A stretch of 13,291 nucleotides of DNA from Candidatus Methanoperedens sp. (GTDB lineage Archaea; Halobacteriota; Methanosarcinia; Methanosarcinales; Methanoperedenaceae): positions 1 through 13,291 of the forward strand of contig JAHFCV010000047.1 of NCBI GenBank assembly GCA_023249275.1. The letters run 5' to 3'. The notes under the pieces are model-generated. The model did no database searches and had not been told where the DNA came from. It saw nothing but the letters and a program-made list of their open reading frames with translations. Shown one piece after another: positions 1-6,325 of the stretch (position 1 is the stretch's first letter; every line of letters starts with the position of its first letter). A program made the translations under genes and the position numbers.

Positions 1-168
1 GAGGTAATAACGAAATACCCGGCGGCACGGGATGTGTTTATCAGGCACGGCATGCCAAAATATGTGGACAGGCTGCCTTCCGAGACACTGGAGTTTTTTT
101 GCAGGATGCACAGGGTGGATATCAAACAGTTGCTCGACGAGCTAAATTCGGCTGCCGGGATGGCATAA
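1..168 (+). CDS. DUF1858-type small protein, 5' end cut off by the window
   Basis: The frame is open from base 1 to a TAA at 166-168, giving 55 C-terminal residues. They follow the DUF1858 (ScdA_N-like) pattern: a KYPAARDVFIRHGMP segment, then a SETLEFFCRMHRVD segment and a closing KQLLDELN helix. Family members often have a CxxC-like pair after the 'GM', and some are linked to hybrid cluster proteins or nitric oxide metabolism. Here that position reads GMPKYVDRL with no cysteine, and the only cysteine is in FFCRMH, so a redox disulfide role is doubtful. The next gene starts 17 bases after the stop, so the two are probably cotranscribed. The family call is from pattern recall; the start lies outside the window. 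Confidence 0.7.
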   Translation, partial: EVITKYPAARDVFIRHGMPKYVDRLPSETLEFFCRMHRVDIKQLLDELNSAAGMA

Positions 169-185
169 AACAAAGAAGGGATAAG

Positions 186-587
186 ATGGAAATACCTCTG
201 AAATTTGCATGGGCGAGCCTGATTTACTTAGTGATAGGAAGCACTCTTGGGTTAATTATGGTAATTAAATCATTACCGCTTACACCAGCGCATGCCCACG
301 TATTGCTGATAGGTTTTGTATCCATGATGATATTCGGCGTGGGCTATCACCTGCTGCCTGTGTTTGCAGGTACGGACTTATACAGCCCCCGCCTTGCTGA
401 AATACAGTTCTGGCTTCAGAACATTGGCATTGTGGGGCTTGCTTTCACCATGCCGTACAGGTATGAAAGCAGCGATTACAGGCTCGGGACTATTGTGTTC
501 GGAGCAATTTCGCTTCTGGCTATCTATATTTTTGTCTATAATGTGGCGCGGTCGCTCATTCCGCCGAAGGACGTGAAGAAGGGCTGA
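186..587 (+). CDS. Four-helix membrane protein resembling part of heme-copper oxidase subunit I (cbb3/NorB-like)
   Basis: This is a 133-residue integral membrane protein with predicted helices at about 8-28, 37-58, 73-90 and 101-122. Helix 2 opens with PAHAHVLLIGFVSMMIFG and continues to GYHLLP, placing histidines at 36, 38 and 55. The HxH at the start of a helix matches the low-spin heme ligand region of oxidase and nitric oxide reductase subunit I. The helices that would carry the copper and high-spin heme ligands are absent, so it cannot be a complete oxidase. Stand-alone proteins of this size are often annotated as cbb3-type subunit I. It may bind heme b, which is inference. I chose ATG 186 over the in-frame ATG 99 because 99 lies inside the upstream DUF1858 gene and its extra 29 residues look unrelated. 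Confidence 0.72.
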   Translation: MEIPLKFAWASLIYLVIGSTLGLIMVIKSLPLTPAHAHVLLIGFVSMMIFGVGYHLLPVFAGTDLYSPRLAEIQFWLQNIGIVGLAFTMPYRYESSDYRLGTIVFGAISLLAIYIFVYNVARSLIPPKDVKKG

Positions 588-616
588 ATTTTTCTGCTGG
601 CTTTTGTGAACAGTGA

Positions 617-670
617 TTTATGCATAAAAGTTAATTTTGTGCATAGATTTTATGCACAATTTATAAATAT
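617..670 (+). promoter_or_regulatory. Palindrome-rich promoter/operator of the AAA+ ATPase gene
   Basis: A perfect 12-base palindrome, TTTATGCATAAA, lies at 617-628. TGCATAAAA (621-629) is repeated inverted as TTTTATGCA (648-656). TTGTGCATA (637-645) is inverted as TATGCACAA (651-659). A TATA-like TTTATAAATAT follows at 660-670. Three TATGCA-type sites therefore sit directly upstream of and against the TATA element, where an archaeal repressor could block TFB/TBP. A start about 26 bases past the TATA centre falls near 690, just before ATG 695. The repeats are seen directly; the operator role is inferred. Confidence 0.5.
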
Positions 671-694
671 GTGATAGTATCTACTAATAAGTTT

Positions 695-2002
695 ATGGAA
701 GAAAGGCATAAACGATTATTAATCAAACAGAATCCGTGGTGGGGTGAAGAGAAAATAGAATTGCCCGGATTTGAAAGAGACCTGGTTAAAGATCTGTTGA
801 AATATGTGGAATATAAGCAGATAATCGCAGTGCTGGGCTTGCGAAGAGTGGGGAAGACCGTATTGATGAAACAAATTATGCATAAATTGGATGCACCCAA
901 AAATAACATCTGTTACGTATCTTTTGACGACATTGATTTCCAGAAATATGAAATAGCTGAAGATCTGATAAATTATTTTTTGGAATTTTCGGATAAAAAT
1001 AAAAGAAGGTATTTGTTTCTGGATGAAATACAGAAATTGCCTAACTGGGCAGATCTATTAAAAACATATTACGATATTGAAGAAAATCTAAAAATTTTTA
1101 TTTCAGGTTCTGCAAGCCTGGAGATAAAAAAGTATAAAGAAACACTTGCGGGAAGAATTGTTACTTTTTATTTACCAATACTCACGTTCAAAGAGTTTGC
1201 AAGATATTTTGGCATGAAGGAAAAAATATCGGGAAACCTGCTGAGAGAATATGACCTTAAATTTGCAACAAAAAAAGAAAGGTACATCGAGTTGTTTGAA
1301 AGTTATTTGATGAAAGGTTCCTTCCCGGAACTGCTTGAAATAACAGACGAGGAATTTATCAGGAAGTACATAAAAGAATCAGTGGTAGAAAAGGCAATTA
1401 GCGACATTTCCAAAATCGCAGGGGAAAATGAAAAAACAATCTATGAATTGTTCAGGCTTCTGGTAAACAGCAACGCACAGTTATTCGAGATAATAAATCT
1501 TGCAGGCATTTTGAAGATAAATAGAAACCTTGTTTCGCATTATATCGATTTACTTGAAAAAGCATTTTTAATAAAAATCAGTTATAATTTCACGGCAAGT
1601 GTAGCCAAGCAGGTAAGGGCGAGCAAGAAGCAGTATTGCGCACACAGTTCTATAGTCGTAGCGCTGCTTGATTATCCTTTTGAAATATTGAATACCGAGG
1701 TGGCTGGGCATCTGGCTGAATCCACGATTGCGAATAATTTTGATAAATTTTCTTTCTGGCGAACTCCGCAGCATGAAGTTGATATTATAATAAAAGCTAA
1801 TAAAAAAATAATTCCGGTAGAGGTTAAGTATAAAGCACAAATAAGAAAAAAGGATACGAGAAGCCTGCTAAAGTTTATGGAAGAATTTAAAATAAAGGAG
1901 GGTTTTGTTATTACCAAGGATGTGTTTAAGCAGGAAAAAATAGATGATAAAGAAATATTTTTCATCCCTGCGTGGGTATTTTTATTGGCAAGTTTTGAAT
2001 GA
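695..2002 (+). CDS. AAA+ ATPase with C-terminal DUF4143 (PD-(D/E)xK-like) domain
   Basis: This is a 435-residue cytosolic ATPase of the AAA_14/DUF4143 class, abundant in archaea and of poorly defined function. The Walker A motif is GLRRVGKT (48-55). Walker B is YLFLDE, with D110 and E111. A FISGSASLEI sensor-like segment and a TLAGR motif follow. The C-terminal part carries EVD (361-363) and, twelve residues later, PVEVKYK (E376, K378), the spacing of a PD-(D/E)xK nuclease-like fold. Whether it cuts DNA is unknown. The gene is visibly richer in AAA, ATA and AAT codons than mutS next door, which suggests transfer. A GTG at 671 would add eight residues, but it abuts the TATA box and would lie upstream of the likely transcript start. 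ATG 695 fits a nearly leaderless message. Confidence 0.85.
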   Translation: MEERHKRLLIKQNPWWGEEKIELPGFERDLVKDLLKYVEYKQIIAVLGLRRVGKTVLMKQIMHKLDAPKNNICYVSFDDIDFQKYEIAEDLINYFLEFSDKNKRRYLFLDEIQKLPNWADLLKTYYDIEENLKIFISGSASLEIKKYKETLAGRIVTFYLPILTFKEFARYFGMKEKISGNLLREYDLKFATKKERYIELFESYLMKGSFPELLEITDEEFIRKYIKESVVEKAISDISKIAGENEKTIYELFRLLVNSNAQLFEIINLAGILKINRNLVSHYIDLLEKAFLIKISYNFTASVAKQVRASKKQYCAHSSIVVALLDYPFEILNTEVAGHLAESTIANNFDKFSFWRTPQHEVDIIIKANKKIIPVEVKYKAQIRKKDTRSLLKFMEEFKIKEGFVITKDVFKQEKIDDKEIFFIPAWVFLLASFE

Positions 2003-2004
2003 AT

Positions 2005-2031
2005 CACCGCAGAGGCGTGAAGGGCGCAAAG
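2005..2031. repeat. Degenerate CCGCAGAGGCG-type intergenic repeat
   Basis: The segment beginning CACCGCAGAGGCG and ending GGGCGCAAAG has a 9-10 base purine-rich internal period (CGCAGAGG, CGTGAAGGG, CGCAAAG). Sequences of the form CCGCAGAGGCGCAGAGG occur as dispersed intergenic repeats in many bacterial and some archaeal genomes, as I recall. It lies between the convergent ATPase and mutS genes, directly after the ATPase stop. Only one copy is in the window, so the repeat identity is from memory. Confidence 0.35.
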
Positions 2032-2102
2032 TATAGCAGGTACGAGCGCCCATAGAGTAATAAAACTGGCAGGAAGAACGTATTATGGAACTATCTGTTC
2101 TA

Positions 2103-4709
2103 TTATCCCCCGCCCGCCTTCTTCTTCAACTCCGCCAGCGCATTCAGCGCCTCAATCGGCGTCATTGCATCCACATTGAGCTTTTTCAACCCCTCGATTA
2201 GCGGCGATTCCTTTGGTGCTTCCGGCTCAAAAAGCATAAGCTGCGTATATCGTGCGCTCTCCTTCCCCCTGATAGCGCTCCCCATCTCCACATCTTTCAA
2301 TATCTCCTTCGCCCTCTGCGTCACCTTAAGAGGCACGCCAGCAAGCCTTGCCACATGGATGCCGTAGCTCTTATCAGTCGCGCCCGGAATTATTTTACGA
2401 AGGAACACAAGGTCGTTGCCTTCTTCTTTTACAGCAATATGATAATTCTTCACGCGCTTCAGGGTTCCTTCAATCGCCGTAAGCTGGTGGTAATGCGTTG
2501 CAAAAAGCGAGCGCACTCCCACGCGGTCTTTATTATGGATGAACTCCACCACGGCTTTGGCGATGCTGTAACCGTCGTATGTGCTTGTGCCCCTTCCGAT
2601 TTCATCAAGCAGGATAAGGCTTTTTGGGGTGGCATTGTTCAGGATATTCGCAAGCTCCACCATCTCTATCATGAACGTGCTCTGTCCGCTCGCAAGGTCA
2701 TCAAAAGCTCCCACGCGCGTGAATATCCTGTCCACAAGCCCGATTGATGCGTAGGAAGCGGGCACGAAACTTCCAATCTGCGCCATTATCACTATCAGCG
2801 CTGTCTGCCTCATGTACGTGGACTTTCCTGCCATGTTTGGACCCGTAATGAGCAAAAACTGGTTCTCCTGGCAGTCCATGCCGGTATCATTGGGGACAAA
2901 ACCTCCGGGAATGGCAAACTCAACAACAGGGTGCCTGCCGTCGCGGATGAGGATATTGCAGCTATCGTTCACCTCAGGTCTTACATACCTGTTATTTACG
3001 GCTGCCTCTGCAAAGTTTACTATAACATCAAGTTCTCCGATGGCTTGAGCCGTTGCCTGAAGCTCTTTTGCTTTACCTGCGATAAATGAGTTAATTCCGG
3101 TGAAAAGCTCGTATTCAAGCGCCATTCTTTTTTCATCAGCAGAAAGAATCATCACTTCTTTTTCCTTAAGTTCGGGCGTGTAGAATCGCTCCCCGTTCGC
3201 AGTGGTCTGCTTTCTGATATAATCCTCTGGAACCTGCGAAAGGTTAGCCTTTGTTACCTCGATGTAATAGCCAAACACGGAATTATACCCGATTTTCAGG
3301 GATTTTATTCCAGTGCGCTCCCTTTCCTTTTGCTGCATCTGTGCTATCCAGTCCTTGCCGTGGAGGGACAGTTTCTTAAGCTCGTCCAGCTTTTCGTTGT
3401 ATCCTTCTTTTATCATCCCGCCCTCGCGAACGCTAACAGGCGGTTCATCCACGATAGCGCGCTCAAGCAGGCTGACAATGTCTGTATGATCACCAAGCTG
3501 CGCCATCAATCCTGACAATAACCCTGATTTAATATCGCTCTCTTTAAGTGATTTTACAATCTCAGGCACTGCTGTGAGAGACACCTTCAAGGCAACAAGG
3601 TCACGGGCATTTGAGTTGCCGTAGACGCTGCGCCCGATAAGGCGCTCGATGTCGCGAATAATGGAGAACTGCTGCCGCAAATCATAGCGAAGCAGTGTTT
3701 TTTTTACAATCTCATCCACGGCGTCCAGCCTTCCTGTTATTTTATTAACCGATATTAAAGGCAAAAGAAGCCATCTCCTTAGCAGCCTTCCTCCCATTGG
3801 GGTTTTTGTGTGGTTAATGACTGATAAAAGAGAACCTGTTGTCTCCCCCCTGACGCCCTGTATTATCTCAAGATTCCGAAGAGTGATTGAATCCAGCACC
3901 ATGAACTCGCTCTCAAAATACGTCCTCACCGCCTGTATGTGTTTTAAATCCCGCATCTGGGTTTTTAGTGCATATTCAAGCGCAGCGCCCGCCGATGCTA
4001 TGGCAAAACCCGGCTTCTCAAGACCCATGCCTTCAAGCGTCATGACCCCAAAATGCGCAAGCATCCGGTCTCTTGCTGTTTCAGGGTCAAAAGCATCTTC
4101 ATCGAACTTATTAAGCACTATGCCAAGGTCTTTTAATCGCGCAGTTAGCTTTTTATTTTCAAAAAACCGGGGAGGAACGATGCACTCGGCAGGCTTAATG
4201 CGTGCGGCTTCACTTATTATCCTGTCATAGGAATGATTATCTTTAAATTGCGTTGTGATGAATTCGCCTGTACTGACCTCAATGAATGAAACCCCGAACT
4301 CTGAGCCGTCTCCTGAAATCGCCATCAGGTAATTGTTGGTCTGGTCGGCGATAAGCGATGAATCGATAACCGTGCCTGGCGTGATGACTCTTACGACGCC
4401 GCGCTTAACAACACCCTTCGCTGTTTTTGGGTCTTCGAGCTGTTCACATATTGCCACTTTATAGCCTTTTTTGATTAGGCGCGGGAGGTATGAATCCACC
4501 GCATGATAGGGAATACCTGCGAGTGGCATGTCTTCGCCGTCTTTGTCCCTGCCCCTTGAAGTGAGGGTAATATCAAGTTCTTTTGCGATTATTTTCGCAT
4601 CATCCCCGAATGACTCGTAGAAGTCCCCCATCCTGAAGAATATGAGCGCATCCTTGTGCTTTTCCTTTGCTTCATAGTACTGGCGCATGGCAGGTGTCAT
4701 CTTGTCCAT
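2103..4709 (-). CDS. mutS: DNA mismatch repair protein MutS
   Basis: A full-length MutS of 868 residues that recognises mismatches and small loops and uses ATP to recruit downstream repair factors. The mismatch-reading Phe-x-Glu is present in MGDFYESF (F30, E32). The ATPase has Walker A GPNMAGKST (623-631), an FMIEM segment, Walker B LILLDE (D702, E703) and the signature GRGTSTYDG. THYHQL follows as the H-loop. The tail keeps the MTPIEALNALAELK helix typical of bacterial MutS and a QLMLF pentapeptide (823-827). MutS1 is patchy in archaea and thought to have come from bacteria. No mutL is in the window. GGAGA at 4717-4721 upstream of the ATG could serve as a ribosome site; Met4 is an alternative start. 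Confidence 0.97.
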   Translation of the reverse strand: MDKMTPAMRQYYEAKEKHKDALIFFRMGDFYESFGDDAKIIAKELDITLTSRGRDKDGEDMPLAGIPYHAVDSYLPRLIKKGYKVAICEQLEDPKTAKGVVKRGVVRVITPGTVIDSSLIADQTNNYLMAISGDGSEFGVSFIEVSTGEFITTQFKDNHSYDRIISEAARIKPAECIVPPRFFENKKLTARLKDLGIVLNKFDEDAFDPETARDRMLAHFGVMTLEGMGLEKPGFAIASAGAALEYALKTQMRDLKHIQAVRTYFESEFMVLDSITLRNLEIIQGVRGETTGSLLSVINHTKTPMGGRLLRRWLLLPLISVNKITGRLDAVDEIVKKTLLRYDLRQQFSIIRDIERLIGRSVYGNSNARDLVALKVSLTAVPEIVKSLKESDIKSGLLSGLMAQLGDHTDIVSLLERAIVDEPPVSVREGGMIKEGYNEKLDELKKLSLHGKDWIAQMQQKERERTGIKSLKIGYNSVFGYYIEVTKANLSQVPEDYIRKQTTANGERFYTPELKEKEVMILSADEKRMALEYELFTGINSFIAGKAKELQATAQAIGELDVIVNFAEAAVNNRYVRPEVNDSCNILIRDGRHPVVEFAIPGGFVPNDTGMDCQENQFLLITGPNMAGKSTYMRQTALIVIMAQIGSFVPASYASIGLVDRIFTRVGAFDDLASGQSTFMIEMVELANILNNATPKSLILLDEIGRGTSTYDGYSIAKAVVEFIHNKDRVGVRSLFATHYHQLTAIEGTLKRVKNYHIAVKEEGNDLVFLRKIIPGATDKSYGIHVARLAGVPLKVTQRAKEILKDVEMGSAIRGKESARYTQLMLFEPEAPKESPLIEGLKKLNVDAMTPIEALNALAELKKKAGGG

Positions 4710-5087
4710 TGAAGATTCTCCGGGGATTTGAATCAGATATATGTTTAGCCCTATTTTTGTTTTTGCATCAGGCTATGACGATATTATCTATCAGTTATTC
4801 TCCCACAGGGGAAATGGGAATAAACCCACCGTAATTACTTTTATGAGTGCCATACTGCTTTTCGGGTCATATCCACCTGATTATTCTTTAAAATAGGTAT
4901 AAATTTGGGTATAATCATGGAAAATGGCTTTAAGTACAGGTTCTAATTTATAAGTAGAGGAACCTGAAATCCTATCCTATCCACAAAACTTCTTTTTTTT
5001 GGTTCCTCAAACCTATCCAATTAACAGTTATTTTTCGGGGTAATAAACTAATCGGGGTTTTGTTTTGTGCAGGTACTAAAACAGCCT
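4710..5087. other. Gene-free stretch between mutS and ccmE
   Basis: No credible coding frame is present. It holds the mutS leader: ATATAT near 4737-4742 could be its TATA element, and a small imperfect hairpin pairs TTATTC (4795-4800) with GAATAA (4818-4823). Further along are a TATA-like TATAAATT (4898-4905), an inverted repeat at 4937-4966, three CCTATCC heptamers (4971, 4976, 5012) and a run of eight T (4993-5000). The last group is entered separately as a candidate small RNA. Confidence 0.6.
4928..5000 (+). ncRNA. Candidate small RNA with hairpin and T-run end
   Basis: A TATA-like TATAAATT at 4898-4905, preceded by an A-rich element ending in AGG, would set a start near 4928. The stretch then has an inverted repeat, CAGGTTC (4937-4943) with GAACCTG (4960-4966), and ends in eight T (4993-5000), the usual archaeal termination signal. 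A second, competing pairing joins GAGGAACC (4957-4964) to GGTTCCTC (5001-5008) and shares GAACC with the first. No C/D-box or tRNA pattern was found. The elements are seen; a transcript is speculation. Confidence 0.25.
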
Positions 5088-5489
5088 TTACTTGACAATA
5101 TCCTTCGTCTCGCCCTCATACTTGGAGGGGCATTTTGTCAGCATCCTGAATGCTTCAAACACGTCGCTGTTAAACTTTCCTGTCACCACTGCCTGTATTT
5201 CCACGGCTTCAGCCGCAAGGTTCGGTTTGTCGCCGGTATAAACAACATCGATGGTTGCTTTTCCGTCAGTTAATTTAAAAGTGAGCGTTCGATTCAGGGG
5301 GTCCCACTGGTCTGTTCCCGGAACCATGCTGCCATTGATTACAATTATCTTTCCGGTCAGGTTTTCCCGCGCAGCAACCGCTTCGGTTACTTCGTATTGG
5401 TTTGATGTCAATCCTGTTGAAAATGCCAGATATACCAGTAAAATCACAACAATAGAAACTCCAGTCAACAGCTTCGTTTTCTTATTCAT
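5088..5489 (-). CDS. ccmE: Cytochrome c maturation heme chaperone CcmE, CxxxY type
   Basis: A 133-residue membrane-anchored heme chaperone that receives heme from CcmC and passes it to the cytochrome c ligation complex on the outer face of the membrane. An N-terminal anchor spans about 7-28. The OB-fold then shows the family pattern: YEVTEAVA, IIVNGSMVPG, TFKLTDGKATIDVVYTG and VVTGKFNSD. The heme-attachment motif reads TKCPSKYE, with C120 and Y124. Classical CcmE has histidine in that place (HxxxY); the cysteine form is known from archaea and some sulfate reducers. No other ccm gene is near, so it is an orphan here. An AAGGGTAC leader sits just before the ATG and mirrors that of the divergent permease gene. 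Confidence 0.85.
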   Translation of the reverse strand: MNKKTKLLTGVSIVVILLVYLAFSTGLTSNQYEVTEAVAARENLTGKIIVINGSMVPGTDQWDPLNRTLTFKLTDGKATIDVVYTGDKPNLAAEAVEIQAVVTGKFNSDVFEAFRMLTKCPSKYEGETKDIVK

Positions 5490-5491
5490 TT

Positions 5492-5574
5492 GTACCCTTA
5501 CGAACTAAATAGGATTACTTAACCTTAAATATTGCGTTCCATATCATTATTATCTGCCATGTATTAAAGGGTAC
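5492..5574. promoter_or_regulatory. Divergent ccmE/permease promoter region with mirror-image leaders
   Basis: GTACCCTT (5492-5499) and AAGGGTAC (5567-5574) are a perfect 8-base inverted pair, each ending within two bases of the start codon of its gene. A shared TATA-like CTTAAATA (5524-5531) could serve the permease (start near 5553) and, on the other strand, ccmE. The AGGG in each leader may be a weak ribosome site. The symmetry is seen; joint regulation is inferred. Confidence 0.4.
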
Positions 5575-5575
5575 C

Positions 5576-6325
5576 ATGGAGTTATTGATAATTATATTCA
5601 TCGCATTCATGGTTGCAGTGCTTTTTTCGACCCTTGGTCTTGGCGGGGCGATAATATACACTCCGCTTTTCTTCTGGCTCGGCATCCCCCTGCTTACCGC
5701 AATTCCCATGGCGCTCCTGTTGAATATGATTACTACATCCTCAGCCTCGCTGACTTATTTAAAGCGGCGCCTTGTGGACACAAGAATTGCCTTCCCAATG
5801 GTTTTTACGTCCATCATGGGCGCGCTTACAGGGTCGTATCTTGCCCACAGGATAGATACAAAGTTCATAATCCTATTGCTTTCGATAGCGCTTTTCATCG
5901 CTGCCATGAGGATATTCTTCTTCAACAAAATCGGCTTCTCGGTGGGGAAAAACGAGAAAGAAAAGATAGTGTTCGGGGTATGCGCTGCATTTTTTATAGG
6001 GATTATTTCATCGATTGCGGGCATAGGAGGAGGCACTTTCATAGTCCCGCTTCTCTTAATCCTGGGGTTTGAAACGAAAAGAGCTATTCCAACCTCGGCA
6101 TTCATTATTACGTTCATGTCCTTATCAGGGTTTATCGGCTACGTGAGTTTCGGACAGAAAACACTGGATTTCACGCTTCTATTGTATACAGGCGCTGCAG
6201 TATTTATGGGCGCGCAGGTAGGCTCAAGAGTGATATTCAGGCGCGCCTCTTCAAGAACCATTGAACAGGTGTTTGCTATCGTATTACTGTTGGTTGGAGG
6301 TAAGCTTTTGTATGGTCTTTGGTGA
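5576..6325 (+). CDS. TauE/SafE (TSUP) family anion permease
   Basis: A 249-residue polytopic membrane protein of the sulfite exporter TauE/SafE family, whose members move sulfonates, sulfite, sulfoacetate or related small anions. It shows the internal duplication of the family. The first half has STLGLGGAIIYTPLFFWLGIP (18-38) and the second half SIAGIGGGTFIVPLLLILG (146-164) followed by ETKRAIPTSAF. The halves are joined by a charged loop near 117-131. The substrate cannot be told from sequence. It diverges from ccmE, and its last 42 bases overlap, tail to tail, with the nuclease gene on the other strand. ATG 5576 directly follows the AAGGGTACC leader and begins the first helix. Confidence 0.88.
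   Translation: MELLIIIFIAFMVAVLFSTLGLGGAIIYTPLFFWLGIPLLTAIPMALLLNMITTSSASLTYLKRRLVDTRIAFPMVFTSIMGALTGSYLAHRIDTKFIILLLSIALFIAAMRIFFFNKIGFSVGKNEKEKIVFGVCAAFFIGIISSIAGIGGGTFIVPLLLILGFETKRAIPTSAFIITFMSLSGFIGYVSFGQKTLDFTLLLYTGAAVFMGAQVGSRVIFRRASSRTIEQVFAIVLLLVGGKLLYGLW

Noticed and set aside
99..185. N-terminal extension of the oxidase-like protein from ATG 99
   Set aside because: It lies in another frame of the DUF1858 gene, and the translated residues are not membrane- or family-like.
671..694. GTG start at 671 for the DUF4143 ATPase
   Set aside because: It abuts the TATA-like element and would lie upstream of the likely transcript start. ATG 695 fits a near-leaderless message.
661..909. Minus-strand open frame opposite the ATPase gene
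   Set aside because: It is a shadow of the strongly coding plus frame, with no ribosome site and no recognisable motif.
2002..2102. CRISPR or tandem-repeat array between the ATPase and mutS genes
   Set aside because: Only a single degenerate purine-rich element is present, with no repeated units separated by spacers.
3808..4230. Plus-strand 140-residue frame inside mutS
   Set aside because: Antisense shadow of conserved MutS sequence; no upstream ribosome site or recognisable domain.
4711..4740. tRNA-like 3' end on the minus strand (GATTCAAATCCCCGGAG resembles a T-loop)
   Set aside because: The bases before the loop (TCTGA) do not pair with those after it (CCCCG), and no D-arm, anticodon arm or acceptor partner was found. 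It also runs into the mutS ribosome site.
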